Shown here piece by piece: positions 1-8,562 of a stretch of DNA of 64,000 bases. A model generated the notes under the pieces. The model saw only the letters and a program-made list of their open reading frames with translations, was not told the DNA's origin and did no database searches. The translations under genes were made by a program, and so were the position numbers. The stretch spans positions 20,714-84,713 of the forward strand of contig WRFH01000006.1 in assembly GCA_009778915.1 (NCBI GenBank), read 5' to 3'. Every line of letters begins with the position of its first letter. The first letter of the stretch is position 1. The DNA comes from Elusimicrobiota bacterium. GTDB taxonomy: Bacteria; Elusimicrobiota; Elusimicrobia; Elusimicrobiales; Elusimicrobiaceae.

Positions 1-59
1 AAAACGGCAAAGCCCAGAGTGACGGACAGCAATACCAGCGCTATTATTATTGACGTCAT
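1..59 (-). CDS. Possible start of a divergent exported-protein gene (cut by window edge)
   Basis: Reading the minus strand from an ATG at 59 gives 19 uninterrupted codons, MTSIIIALVLLSVTLGFAV, to the window edge. This is a hydrophobic stretch of the kind found in signal peptides or N-terminal anchors. It would be transcribed divergently from the Sel1 gene at 103. There is no clear Shine-Dalgarno sequence in front of the ATG, and the fragment is too short for family assignment. It could be chance hydrophobic coding; the sequence left of the window would decide. Confidence 0.35.
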   Translation of the reverse strand, partial: MTSIIIALVLLSVTLGFAV

Positions 60-67
60 ACGAATAA

Positions 68-95
68 TTTACAAAATAATCCGCGTTATTGTAAA
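68..95. promoter_or_regulatory. Imperfect palindrome in the divergent intergenic region
   Basis: TTTACAAAATAA at 68-79 faces TTATTGTAAA at 86-95 across a short CG-rich centre. It lies between the divergent minus-strand start at 59 and the Sel1 start at 103, where an operator would be expected. Binding by a regulator is inference only. Confidence 0.3.
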
Positions 96-102
96 ATGAA
101 TT

Positions 103-1509
103 ATGAAGAAAATTGTCCTCGTTTTTATAGCCGCCGTTATAATTGTGCCGCTTTTATACGTCTTCTTCGCGCATCCGTTCCAAAATAAACCCGCGCAAAA
201 ATCCGTACCTGAAGATTTGCGGCCTCTGCTGTCCGCGGCCGACAAAGGGGACAACAACAGCCAATATATGATAGGAAAAGCCTATTTTTACGGCGAACAG
301 GGCCTTGAAAAAGATTTTGACAAAGGCTTATATTACATGAAAAAAGCCGCCGAAGGCGGCAGCACGGACGCGCGCTATGAGCTTGCCCTCGCCTACAAAT
401 ACGGCAAAGGCACGCCTATGGATTACAACGCCGCGCTCGACAATTTTAAAAAAGCGGCGGACGGCGGAAATTCCGCGTCCATGCTTGAAATAGCCAAAAT
501 TTACGATGAAGCCAAACAGCCGGCGGCCAGAGAGTGGTTCGAAAAAGCCGCAAACGCCGGCGAATCGGAAGCAATAAAAAAAATGGCCGACATTACCTGC
601 TCTGTCCCGAAACCCGCCCAAGACTGCGTCGACTGGCTTAAAAAAGCGGCGGATATAAATTCGACAGACCACATAAAACAGCTTGCTAAAATTTATGAGG
701 ACGGCGTTATAGTTCCGCAGTCTAAGCAGGACGCGCTTACCTTATATACAAAAGCGGCGGCGCTGGGCGACGTCGGCTCAATGGCCTACGTCGGTTATTC
801 TTACACGACTGGTTCCCTCGGTCCTCGGGACAACAAGCTTGCTTATGAGTGGACTTTAAAGGCCGCGCAGGGGGGAAACGTTGAGAGCATGTACAATCTA
901 GCGGTAATGCTCTACGACGGGAAAATCGTAGTGCAGGACAAAGACACCGCGCTGCAGTGGTTCGCCAAAGCGGCGCAAAACGGCAACAACCAGACCGCTT
1001 ACCGCGCGGGTTTGATTTACGCTGACAAACAAAATTTCAAAGACGCTGTTACTATGCTGACTCAGGCGGCAAATGCAAAAATCCCCGGCGCGGCCGGAAG
1101 TCTTGCAAAAATAATGCTAACCCAAAAAAATTATCCTGACGCTTTGTCCTGGGCCAACAAGGGCGCAAACGCGGGGGACGCCAACGCGATGAACGTACTG
1201 GGCTATCTGTACACAAACGGCCTCGGCGTTGACCAGGATTTGCAGCAGGGCCTTAACTGGTATGGGCAGGCTATGAAAGTACAGCCGCAGAACGGGACAA
1301 TTATGTTTAACATCGCCACCGGTTACGCGCTGACAGGGGAATATGACAAATCAATTTACTGGCTGAAACAGGCTGCGGAACACGGCAGCAAAAGCGCAAT
1401 GTATAAACTGAGCGAATTATATCACGAAGGCCGCGGCGTCAAAAAGGATGACAAACTGGCCGCGCAGTGGGCCGCCTCGGCGGCGGCCGCGCAAGATGAC
1501 TCATTATGA
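103..1509 (+). CDS. Exported Sel1-like (TPR-type) repeat protein
   Basis: A 468-residue protein with an N-terminal hydrophobic segment (residues 4-23, IVLVFIAAVIIVPLLYVFFA) that could be an uncleaved anchor or signal peptide. From about residue 40 it is built of Sel1-type helical repeats, recognised by the recurring pattern 'A.kWf.kAA..G...A...lg..Y..G.gv..D...A'; examples are 'YYMKKAAEGGSTDARYELA' and 'LSELYHEGRGVKKD'. Sel1 repeats are protein-interaction scaffolds, and bacterial members are often periplasmic or signalling adaptors. The stop codon overlaps the start of the next gene (ATGA), implying translational coupling. No strong Shine-Dalgarno precedes the start. Family assignment is firm; the specific partner is unknown. 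Confidence 0.85.
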   Translation: MKKIVLVFIAAVIIVPLLYVFFAHPFQNKPAQKSVPEDLRPLLSAADKGDNNSQYMIGKAYFYGEQGLEKDFDKGLYYMKKAAEGGSTDARYELALAYKYGKGTPMDYNAALDNFKKAADGGNSASMLEIAKIYDEAKQPAAREWFEKAANAGESEAIKKMADITCSVPKPAQDCVDWLKKAADINSTDHIKQLAKIYEDGVIVPQSKQDALTLYTKAAALGDVGSMAYVGYSYTTGSLGPRDNKLAYEWTLKAAQGGNVESMYNLAVMLYDGKIVVQDKDTALQWFAKAAQNGNNQTAYRAGLIYADKQNFKDAVTMLTQAANAKIPGAAGSLAKIMLTQKNYPDALSWANKGANAGDANAMNVLGYLYTNGLGVDQDLQQGLNWYGQAMKVQPQNGTIMFNIATGYALTGEYDKSIYWLKQAAEHGSKSAMYKLSELYHEGRGVKKDDKLAAQWAASAAAAQDDSL

Positions 1510-2150
1510 AATTTGAACTGGCTATTTTTGATATGGACGGGCTTTTGTTGGACACGGAAAGAGTGTACGAACGCGTGTTTGTGCTGACGGCGGCGCAGAT
1601 GGGTTATAAAGGCACAAAAGAAATGTACGCGCGGACGCTGGGCGTGGGCAACAACAGGGCCAAAGAGATTTTTAAGGAAATATACGGCGCGGATTTTCCG
1701 TCTGAGAAATTTCTGGCAAACTCACACGTTAACATTTTAAAAGACATAGAACAAAACGGCCTGCCGGAAAGGCCGGGCGCGACGGAAATTCTGAATCTGC
1801 TGGACAGAAAAAAAATCAAAAAAACCGTAGCCAGTTCCAACGACAAAGATTTTGTGATGTTCGCGCTGGAACGCGGCGGAATGGCCGGCCGCTTTGACGC
1901 GGTTAACACCGCGCAGGACGTAAAACGCACAAAACCCGCGCCGGATTTATTTTTAAAATCCGCCGCGGATTTCAACATTCCGCCTGAAAAATGCATAATT
2001 TTTGAAGATTCCGAAAACGGCGTTTTAGCCGCCAACGCCGCCAAAATCCGCGTCTGCCTGGTCCCCGACATCAAAATGCCCTCCGAAGAAATAAAGTCCA
2101 AATCTTTCCGCGTTTACAAAACGCTGCACGACGCGCTGGAATTATTTTAA
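1506..2150 (+). CDS. HAD-superfamily hydrolase, beta-phosphoglucomutase-like subfamily
   Basis: A 214-residue cytoplasmic HAD phosphatase or phosphomutase. Motif I is FDMDGLLLDTE (residues 8-18), with the nucleophile Asp and the acid/base Asp two residues later; motif II is the Ser in 'VASSNDK'; motif III is the Lys in 'KRTKPAPDLF'; motif IV is 'IIFEDSENGVLAA'. The cap domain sits between motifs I and II, as in subfamily I enzymes such as beta-phosphoglucomutase, phosphoglycolate phosphatase and YniC-like sugar phosphatases. The substrate cannot be told from sequence. The start overlaps the Sel1 stop by four bases, so the two are probably co-expressed. The gene converges on the minus-strand gene ending at 2158 with only seven bases between them. 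Confidence 0.88.
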   Translation: MKFELAIFDMDGLLLDTERVYERVFVLTAAQMGYKGTKEMYARTLGVGNNRAKEIFKEIYGADFPSEKFLANSHVNILKDIEQNGLPERPGATEILNLLDRKKIKKTVASSNDKDFVMFALERGGMAGRFDAVNTAQDVKRTKPAPDLFLKSAADFNIPPEKCIIFEDSENGVLAANAAKIRVCLVPDIKMPSEEIKSKSFRVYKTLHDALELF

Positions 2151-2157
2151 CCCGCGC

Positions 2158-3630
2158 CTATTTTACAAACAATACCCCGTCGGTTCCTTTGTCCAGCGAA
2201 GCAAAAGGGACTCTCCAAAAGCCGTCCCCTACGTCGTCTGTGATATTCATTTCTTTATTTTCCGCCGGCGCGGGTTTGCTGTTTGAATCCTGTATTACCG
2301 CCACGCACTGCCCGTCTCTTTTTTCAACGCCCACCACGGCAACGGCGTGGCCGTCGTGATGATAAACGGTTTTATAGCTTATTACGATAGGTCTTCTAGC
2401 CTGCAAAAGTTTTGTGACGGAAAAATTCGCGTCCGTGTTATATTCAAAACCCAGCTCTGGGATTTTTGTCATTATAAATCTTTCGCCGGTCTTGCACATT
2501 TTTTTCTGTTCGCGCTCCATAATTCTCTGAAGCGTAAAATTTTGGAAGCCGCGCACGGCCTCGCTCGTATTGCCGGAAAAAGCGTTTGCGCCGCTGTTTT
2601 GCAGCTGCTTGCGCGTTTCCAGCATAAACTGCCGAGGCCCGTCGGGCACTTGCGCCACGGCCGCGCCAAAAGCGTCGTCTCCGCCGAAAAAAATATGCCG
2701 GTTCCGCGCCATAAAATTAAATGTTTTAAAACTTTCAGTTTTCAACACGCACAACTCGCTTGCGCCGTTAACGGCGCGCGCCACGCTGCCCATCGCCCCG
2801 CCGTCGTACGTCCAATAATTATCTTTTGACTTTTCTTTTTTGACCATCTTGGAAACTATGATAAACGCTTTCAGGTCTGGGTTGTTTTCTATTTGGTCTT
2901 TTACGGCGTCATAGTCGGGGAAAAATAATCTGATGTCGGTAAAATCATCGTTGTCAACTATAAGGCCTTTGGTATGGCTACGCGTCATTTGATAAACCTT
3001 TACGACGGTTAAAGCGGTTTTGACATAATCGTCATAATTTTTTTGCCCGTCGGGCGTGCCGGTTTCATATATAATTCTGTCAATAAGCGCGTTGGAAATT
3101 AAAAATATTTTAAGGCTAAGCTGCCCGTCGTATTTTGAACCCTTGGCAAACACTTCTTTAAGGCCGTATAAATCTATCAAATCCCTTATGGGGGATTTGA
3201 AATATCGTAAGAAATTATCCTTATCGTTTTTCAAAATATCTTCAGCCATATTTTTTGCTTTTTTATAATAATCCGCGAAAGCGGTGTTATGGTATTTTGT
3301 GGCCATTTCAGACGGAAGATTTGTAGCCAGCTGCGCTATGTATACGGGGGAAACAATGTAGCCGCCGTTGTGTTTAGGGTAACTGTTTAAAGTAAGCATA
3401 GTCGCCGCGGCGTGGGCGTAACACAAGCCGCCTATTTGGACGGACTTGGGCATGGTTTTCGCGTCGTCAAGATAATCGGTAAAAACAGGGCAGTCCGACA
3501 CTGTATTGTTGTTTTGCGATGCCGCTGCCGCAAGTTCACCGTAAAAATCTTCGGCAAATTCATATTGTCCCGCAAAAGACGGGCTTCCCATTACCAGCAG
3601 ACAGAATAACGACACGATAATTTTTTTCAT
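2158..3630 (-). CDS. Secreted papain-like (C1-type) cysteine peptidase
   Basis: A 490-residue protein with a classical signal peptide (MKKIIVSLFCLLVMGSPSFA, residues 1-20). Near residue 60-70 'GGLCYAHAAATMLTLN' resembles the papain active-site helix (GxCWAFA type), giving a candidate nucleophile Cys. Near residue 425 'GHAVAVVGVE' resembles the catalytic His strand, and 'VIQDSNS' about 20 residues later supplies the Asn of the triad. The roughly 350 residues between are longer than in a minimal papain and are predicted to be mainly helical, so there is a large insertion. An exported protease or a peptidase-fold binding protein is likely. A 15-base motif with a hairpin lies 50 bases upstream of the start and is shared with two other exported-protein genes here (5956 and 40248). 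Confidence 0.65.
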   Translation of the reverse strand: MKKIIVSLFCLLVMGSPSFAGQYEFAEDFYGELAAAASQNNNTVSDCPVFTDYLDDAKTMPKSVQIGGLCYAHAAATMLTLNSYPKHNGGYIVSPVYIAQLATNLPSEMATKYHNTAFADYYKKAKNMAEDILKNDKDNFLRYFKSPIRDLIDLYGLKEVFAKGSKYDGQLSLKIFLISNALIDRIIYETGTPDGQKNYDDYVKTALTVVKVYQMTRSHTKGLIVDNDDFTDIRLFFPDYDAVKDQIENNPDLKAFIIVSKMVKKEKSKDNYWTYDGGAMGSVARAVNGASELCVLKTESFKTFNFMARNRHIFFGGDDAFGAAVAQVPDGPRQFMLETRKQLQNSGANAFSGNTSEAVRGFQNFTLQRIMEREQKKMCKTGERFIMTKIPELGFEYNTDANFSVTKLLQARRPIVISYKTVYHHDGHAVAVVGVEKRDGQCVAVIQDSNSKPAPAENKEMNITDDVGDGFWRVPFASLDKGTDGVLFVK

Positions 3631-3679
3631 GTGATTTAACCTCTCTTAAGAATTATAGCGCCCGCGGAGGAAAAAACAA

Positions 3680-3718
3680 GAGCCTAAAGACCTATATCCG
3701 ATATAGGTCTTTTTTTAT
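3680..3718 (-). promoter_or_regulatory. Upstream 15-base motif plus perfect 12-bp hairpin
   Basis: GAGCCTAAAGACCTA (3680-3694) matches the motifs at 5992 and 40283. It runs into a perfect stem (AAAGACCTATAT / ATATAGGTCTTT, 3-base loop, 3686-3712). It lies 50 bases upstream of the secreted peptidase start at 3630. On the plus strand the stem is followed by T-rich sequence, so it could instead terminate antisense transcription. A role in the leader of the minus-strand gene is inferred from the shared position. Confidence 0.45.
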
Positions 3719-4050
3719 TTGCTGACATAGTCCGGGGCAGTGTGTGGGGAATATTTTTCTTTAAGTTTTTATGGCACCGTAAAAGCAGCATAAATTTTAA
3801 GATTTTAAAGTATAGTCTGGTTTTGCAAAATGTATTTTTTATAAAAACAGGCCTTTTTGCAAAATCGTATGCGATTTTGAAAAATTCTTTTTTGTGGAAT
3901 TTTTTAGCAGCGTTTTACATATCCGACATATAATATATCTCTTTTACACGGCAATAAATAAAATTCTAATACCTATTATTCAAAATTTATCTATTGAAAG
4001 TTGAAACTTTAAACAGATGTTGGCATATAAAATCATGAGTAGATTATATG
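3719..4050. other. AT-rich intergenic spacer, no gene seen
   Basis: The spacer between the divergent genes at 3630 and 4131 is very AT-rich. A 63-codon plus-strand ORF (3742-3933) has no ribosome-binding site and low-complexity hydrophobic composition, so I do not call it. Only the promoter at 4051-4079 is convincing. Confidence 0.5.
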
Positions 4051-4079
4051 TTGACATATGTCAAATTGTTTGGTATTAT
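4051..4079 (+). promoter_or_regulatory. Sigma70-type promoter for the gene at 4131
   Basis: TTGACA (4051-4056), a 17-base spacer, then TATTAT (4074-4079): an almost ideal housekeeping promoter. The palindrome GACATATGTC (4053-4062) overlaps the -35 box and could be an operator. The start codon at 4131 follows a good GGAGG ribosome-binding site. Confidence 0.7.
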
Positions 4080-4130
4080 ATGTCATAGACCGTTAGTAAG
4101 TGTGTTTATTGGTTTATTTGGAGGACTTTT

Positions 4131-4823
4131 ATGGCGGGCGACAGAATCAAAATTACGCGCGTTAAAATGCGCTTAAAAACAGGCGAAGAGTTTGAAGCCG
4201 AAGGCGACTCCGGCTTTATTTCCCGCCAAAAAGAAGAGTTTTTAAATTTAATAGGCAAACCTCAGCCCGCAGCTCCGTTTGTCTGGCGGCCAGCGGCCGC
4301 GCGGCAGCAGCCGGAACTTTTTGAAACGCCGCAACAGACCGCCCCCGCGCCGAATTATCCGTCTCAGCCGGCCCAGCCGGTTTATGAAGCGCCGGAAAAT
4401 TTTACGCTGCCCCGGCATTTGCGCGGGCCCGTTTCTACGTCGGAAACCGCGCCGCTCCCGTCATCAGTTACGCCATCGTCCGCGCCGGTAATTAATGCTC
4501 CCGCCGTATGGAACAGCGTCTGCGCGGCGGAGGGGGATTTGGTGATTCTCAGACGTAAATCCAAACTTTTGACGCCGCAGCTGGCCGCGCTTATTCTGCT
4601 GGCCGCGGCTAAAATTTTGCTTGGCCAAAATTATTATTCGTCGCTTAAACTTGCCAAAAGCATGAAAATCGCGGATTTCATGGAAGACAGGCTGGACAGG
4701 ATTTTATCGTCTGAAATCAGACAGGGCACAGTAGTGTTCGAAGGGGAAAAACGCAACAGAGTTTACAAAATTACCGACGAGGGCTTCGCCCGCGCGTTCG
4801 TGCTTGCGGAAAAACTGCTTTAA
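4131..4823 (+). CDS. Hypothetical protein with Pro/Ala-rich linker and C-terminal helical domain
   Basis: A 230-residue protein that I do not recognise. Residues 1-45 form a compact basic/acidic segment beginning 'MAGDRIKITRVKMRLKTGEE'. Residues 46-125 are a Pro/Ala/Gln-rich, probably disordered linker. Residues 130-230 are mostly helical and end with 'VYKITDEGFARAFVLAEKLL'; the helix, beta-turn and helix pattern could be a winged-helix fold, but this is weak. There is no signal peptide or membrane segment. It is expressed from a strong promoter (4051-4079) with a GGAGG site seven bases before the ATG. It converges on the minus-strand gene ending at 4832. Confidence 0.7.
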   Translation: MAGDRIKITRVKMRLKTGEEFEAEGDSGFISRQKEEFLNLIGKPQPAAPFVWRPAAARQQPELFETPQQTAPAPNYPSQPAQPVYEAPENFTLPRHLRGPVSTSETAPLPSSVTPSSAPVINAPAVWNSVCAAEGDLVILRRKSKLLTPQLAALILLAAAKILLGQNYYSSLKLAKSMKIADFMEDRLDRILSSEIRQGTVVFEGEKRNRVYKITDEGFARAFVLAEKLL

Positions 4824-4831
4824 TAACAACG

Positions 4832-5956
4832 TTAAGACGGCCAGAAGACAAGCATGTCGGCTGGTCTGCTGCGATACGCGGCGTCTTCTCCGTTGCCTGG
4901 GACGAATAATACAAATTTAAATTTATCTTTTGAGAACTGGTTGCCCAGCTTGGGAAGAAAAGAGACCAGAAATATATGGCTTTCCGCCTTGCACAGCGGA
5001 CAATCCTTTTTCTCAGGCACTGGCTTAACTGCGGCGAATCTCTTAAACGATAAAATGGAATACACTATTTTGCCTTTTAAGTCTGCAACCGACATGTCGG
5101 ACAGACTGTCCGTTTGATTTATATCGCCGTAACCCACGTGCGCCGCGCCGCCCATAAATACCGCTTTGCCGCCGGCGTCAACCGCAGCTTTCATTTTTGA
5201 AAATATCAGCGCGTTGCGCAGGTTTACGCCCAAATCATCCATGGCGCTGATATGCGCCGTCGGGCACAGCAGACATTGTTTATGGTCTTCGCAATAACGG
5301 GCGGTCTCGGGCGAACAGTCGGTATATCTGTTGAAATCCGGGAAAACAACGTTCACGCCGCTCGCGTTTAAGACGCACATCATCGCCATGGCCGGCTGTT
5401 TGTCTAAAGGATGGCCCGCAAAATGTTTTTTTGTTTCCGCGTCGCAGTAGGCTTCTTTTTCCGCTTCCGGCAGAAGAGCCGCTACCCGCTTAGTTCCGTC
5501 AAGCACGGCCTGGACCGACGACGGATTTTCATAAAATATATCCGTTATTTTTTTATAGTGAAAAGCGTCCGCTTTTTGATTATATTCCCTTATAAGTTCC
5601 AGCATTTTAAGTTTTAAACCGTCGTCGGGTTCATGTGCTTCGCCCAATAAAATCAAATCGCTCTGCCGAAAAATGCTGGCGTAAATATCACCCGCGCGGC
5701 CGCCGTCCGTTACGACGGCGTTTTTGTTTATATAGTCGTCTATTTTTTTCTGGCTTTTGTAAAACCATTGTTTTTTACGCGTTTTCTGCTTAATGCCGTC
5801 CACTTGTATTTTTGACTGTTCAAGCGACAGTGTGTCACGCGCTATTGTAAAATCCGCTTTGCCCTGCTCAAGTAATTTCTCAATACTCGGCGGGCCGCCG
5901 GCAAAAGCAGCTGCAGCCGTAAACAAAATTAAAAGGAATAAATTTATTTTCTTCAT
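4832..5956 (-). CDS. Exported EreA/ChaN-like (Tiki superfamily) protein
   Basis: A 374-residue protein with a signal peptide (MKKINLFLLILFTAAAAFAG). Around residue 105 'LILLGEAHEPDDGLKLKML' matches the GExH motif that begins the EreA/ChaN-like domain, and around residue 265 'KAVFMGGAAHVGYG' matches the conserved 'GxxHv' strand near its end. In characterised relatives these residues form the active or ligand site of erythromycin-esterase-like, haem-binding ChaN and TraB/Tiki proteins; the function here is not predictable. A CPLC motif and several other cysteines (such as 'CEDHKQCLLC') may form disulfides in an exported protein. A copy of the 15-base upstream motif lies 36 bases before the start. 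Confidence 0.6.
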   Translation of the reverse strand: MKKINLFLLILFTAAAAFAGGPPSIEKLLEQGKADFTIARDTLSLEQSKIQVDGIKQKTRKKQWFYKSQKKIDDYINKNAVVTDGGRAGDIYASIFRQSDLILLGEAHEPDDGLKLKMLELIREYNQKADAFHYKKITDIFYENPSSVQAVLDGTKRVAALLPEAEKEAYCDAETKKHFAGHPLDKQPAMAMMCVLNASGVNVVFPDFNRYTDCSPETARYCEDHKQCLLCPTAHISAMDDLGVNLRNALIFSKMKAAVDAGGKAVFMGGAAHVGYGDINQTDSLSDMSVADLKGKIVYSILSFKRFAAVKPVPEKKDCPLCKAESHIFLVSFLPKLGNQFSKDKFKFVLFVPGNGEDAAYRSRPADMLVFWPS

Positions 5957-5991
5957 ATATATAGTTTAATAAAAAAGATTCCCGTCGTCAT

Positions 5992-6006
5992 GGGCCAAAA
6001 GACCTA
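5992..6006 (-). promoter_or_regulatory. Copy of the shared 15-base upstream motif
   Basis: GGGCCAAAAGACCTA lies 36 bases upstream of the start at 5956. It is identical at 12 of 15 positions across the three copies in this window (also 3680-3694 and 40283-40297). Unlike the other two copies, this one has no obvious hairpin partner. Confidence 0.4.
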
Positions 6007-6031
6007 TCCGCATATACATATTTTTATATAC

Positions 6032-6068
6032 AAAAAAATCCGGAGCGTTTTACCGCCCCGGATTTTTT
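6032..6068 (-). terminator. Bidirectional intrinsic terminator after hppA
   Basis: ATCCGGAGCG and CGCCCCGGAT pair across a short loop and are flanked by A-runs on the left and T-runs on the right. It ends the pyrophosphatase transcript, whose stop is at 6085, and would also work on the plus strand. Confidence 0.85.
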
Positions 6069-6084
6069 GTTTTCCTAAAGAAAC

Positions 6085-8430
6085 TTATTCAACTTCTTTT
6101 TTACTTTTTAGTATCGCCCACGTGATTACGCCCAGCAGCGCGATTACCACGAGCCAGCCGAAAACGTTCAGCTTTGTAAACTCGTTATTGAACGTGACTA
6201 TGACCGGCGCGACGATAACCGATACCAGGTTAACCACTTTAATCATCGGGTTTAACGCCGGACCGGCGGTGTCTTTAAGCGGGTCCCCCACGGTATCGCC
6301 GACGACGCTGGCTTTATGGCGCTCGCTGCCTTTGCCGGTGTTTTTGGCCGGGTCGGACTTTTCGTCCTCAATAACTTTTTTGGCGTTGTCCCACGCGCCG
6401 CCGGCGTTGGACATAAACACCGCCAGCAGCTGGCCGGAAACTATTATGCCCGCCAAGAATCCGCCCAGCGCTTCCACGCCCAGCATCAAACCGACCACGA
6501 CGGGGGAAACTATTCCGATTAACGCCAGGTTAATCAGTTCCTTCTGCGCGGCGACGGTTGAAATGCTGACCACTTTATCATAATCCGGCTGCGCTTTGCC
6601 CTGCAAAATGCCTTTGGAAAACTGGCGGCGCACTTCGTGCACAATTAAAGACGCCGCGCGGCTTACCGCGTTAATGGCGAAAGACGAAAACAGCCACGGC
6701 ACCGCCGCGCCTATTAACATGCCGACGAAGACCACAGGGTTGGAAACCACAATGCCGACCTCTTTTAAAAGCGGCATAATTTTGTCTAAACCGGCCGCGG
6801 CCCACTTTGCGTTGATTACCGTCTGCACGCTGCTGACGTCAACCATGAAAGAGCCGAACAGCGAGACAGCCGCTATAACCGCGGAACCTATCGCCACGCC
6901 TTTCGTGATGGCTTTCGTCGTGTTGCCCACGCCGTCCAAGTCCGCCATAATCTGGCGCGCTTTTTTGGTTTTGGCGTCGTTCTGTTCATGCCATGACATT
7001 TCGCCTACGCCGTTGGCGTTGTCCGCAATCGGGCCGAATGAATCCATCGCGACGTTGTTTCCCGTCAGCGTAAGCATGCCTATGCCCGTCATCGCCACGC
7101 CGTAGAGAATATAGTTAAAATGTTCCGTCGCGCTGCTTCCGACCGTACCGAATATCAATATCGACGAAAATATCGTCAGCGCTATGACGATAATAGACCA
7201 GACCGAAGATTCGAGCCCGACGGCAAAACCGCTCAAAATAGTCGTCGCGGCGCCGGTGGACGTGGCTTTTTTTATTTCCTGTACGGGTTTGGATTCCGTG
7301 CCGGTAAAATATTCTGTCAGACGGTCAATGACTATCGCCAAAATTACGCCGACGGACACAGCCGCGCAGGGCCGCCACCAGCCGCCCGGAACGCCTTTCA
7401 TATACTGGGAGGCCAGCAGTATAAACAGCGCTATTGAAATTACCGCGGAAATAAAATAGCCGCGGAAAATGGATTTCATCGCGTCGCCGGAGCCGCCGTA
7501 TTCGCGCACCGCGTAGGTGCCGATTATCGAGCAAAACACGCCTATGCCGCGCACCAGAAGGGGGAAAACTATCCACTGGTACAAGCCGGTAAGATGATAA
7601 AGCGCGAGGCCGAGAATCAAGCCGGACACTATCGTCACTTCATAGGACTCAAAAATATCTGCGGCCATGCCGGCGCAGTCGCCGACGTTGTCGCCCACCA
7701 AATCCGCCACGACGGCGGGATTGCGGGGATCGTCCTCAGGAATGCCGGCTTCAACTTTGCCGACGAGGTCCGCCCCGACGTCCGCCGCTTTCGTGTAAAT
7801 GCCGCCGCCCACCCTCATAAACAGAGCAACCAGCGTGCCGCCGAAACCGAAACCGAGCAAAGCGTCCGGCGCGGAAACGCCGAATACTATAAAAATTAAC
7901 GTGCCGCCCAGAAGACCGAGGCCGTCAGTCAGCATGCCGGTAATGGTGCCGGCGCGGTATGCGATTTTAAGCGCTTCGCCGAAAGAACGGCGCGACGCGT
8001 CCGCCACTCTTACGTTGGCAGCCACCGCAATTCTCATGCCGATTTGGCCGACCGTCAGCGAGAAAAACGAACCCAGTATAAACGAACCCGCGCGGCCGAA
8101 AGCGATTATCAGTTTAACCGTGTCGGGCGAATAACCCGCGAACCTCTGCATAGCCTCCGCCGAGACAGGCACGATATAAACGGATAAAAATAACGCGACC
8201 GTCAGTATGCCGATGAGCGGCAAGATGGCTTTCAACTGCTTAGTCAAGTAAGCGTTCGCGCCGACTTTGATGGCGCCCCAGACGGACTGCATTTTTTCGT
8301 CGCCCATAGGGTGGCTCATAACCTGGCTTCTAAGAAACAAAGCATAAAAAAGACCTAACACCGCGATGCCCAAAACGCTGAAAAGAGCGTATTGTTCGAA
8401 TGTGTGCAGGCCGCCGATACCATACAACAT
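6085..8430 (-). CDS. hppA: Membrane-bound proton-translocating pyrophosphatase, K+-independent type
   Basis: A 781-residue integral membrane enzyme that couples hydrolysis of PPi to ion pumping across the cytoplasmic membrane. It has the family's usual length and about 15-16 hydrophobic segments. The signature 'DVGADLVGKVEAGIPEDDPR' and the following 'ADLVGDNVGDCAGMAADIFE' supply the PPi- and Mg-binding acidic residues. The C-terminal 'HKASVVGDTVGDPLKDTAGP' is the second binding segment. In 'GNTTKAITKG' Lys occupies the position that is Ala in K+-dependent enzymes; known mutational work on this family shows that this Lys replaces the K+ requirement. Known Na+ pumps are K+-dependent, so I predict an H+ pump. 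A GGAGGG site precedes the start, and a divergent promoter region lies at 8481-8531. Confidence 0.97.
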   Translation of the reverse strand: MLYGIGGLHTFEQYALFSVLGIAVLGLFYALFLRSQVMSHPMGDEKMQSVWGAIKVGANAYLTKQLKAILPLIGILTVALFLSVYIVPVSAEAMQRFAGYSPDTVKLIIAFGRAGSFILGSFFSLTVGQIGMRIAVAANVRVADASRRSFGEALKIAYRAGTITGMLTDGLGLLGGTLIFIVFGVSAPDALLGFGFGGTLVALFMRVGGGIYTKAADVGADLVGKVEAGIPEDDPRNPAVVADLVGDNVGDCAGMAADIFESYEVTIVSGLILGLALYHLTGLYQWIVFPLLVRGIGVFCSIIGTYAVREYGGSGDAMKSIFRGYFISAVISIALFILLASQYMKGVPGGWWRPCAAVSVGVILAIVIDRLTEYFTGTESKPVQEIKKATSTGAATTILSGFAVGLESSVWSIIVIALTIFSSILIFGTVGSSATEHFNYILYGVAMTGIGMLTLTGNNVAMDSFGPIADNANGVGEMSWHEQNDAKTKKARQIMADLDGVGNTTKAITKGVAIGSAVIAAVSLFGSFMVDVSSVQTVINAKWAAAGLDKIMPLLKEVGIVVSNPVVFVGMLIGAAVPWLFSSFAINAVSRAASLIVHEVRRQFSKGILQGKAQPDYDKVVSISTVAAQKELINLALIGIVSPVVVGLMLGVEALGGFLAGIIVSGQLLAVFMSNAGGAWDNAKKVIEDEKSDPAKNTGKGSERHKASVVGDTVGDPLKDTAGPALNPMIKVVNLVSVIVAPVIVTFNNEFTKLNVFGWLVVIALLGVITWAILKSKKEVE

Positions 8431-8480
8431 ATATATCCCTCCGTGAAGTTTAGTCTAATGGCCCAAATTACGTCTTTTAC

Positions 8481-8531
8481 ATTGTACATCTTTTAAATGT
8501 ACCTTGTAAATTTTTACATTTTTGTTATACT
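8481..8531. promoter_or_regulatory. Divergent promoters with a perfect inverted repeat
   Basis: On the minus strand TTTACA (8510-8505) and TACAAT (8486-8481) are 18 bases apart, driving hppA. On the plus strand TTGTAA (8504-8509) and TATACT (8526-8531) are 16 bases apart, driving the gene at 8563. Between and within them GTACAT (8484-8489) and ATGTAC (8497-8502) form a perfect inverted repeat with a 7-base loop, a possible operator shared by both genes. The boxes are visible; regulation is inference. Confidence 0.55.
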
Positions 8532-8562
8532 ATAACTATCTTTAATTATGAGGAGATATCGT

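Noticed and set aside
3742..3933. 63-codon hydrophobic ORF in the AT-rich spacer
   Set aside because: No ribosome-binding site, low-complexity composition and no family resemblance; expected by chance in AT-rich DNA.
6596..8134. Several plus-strand ORFs opposite hppA
   Set aside because: hppA is unmistakable in its own frame; the opposite-strand ORFs are by-products of its GC-rich third positions.
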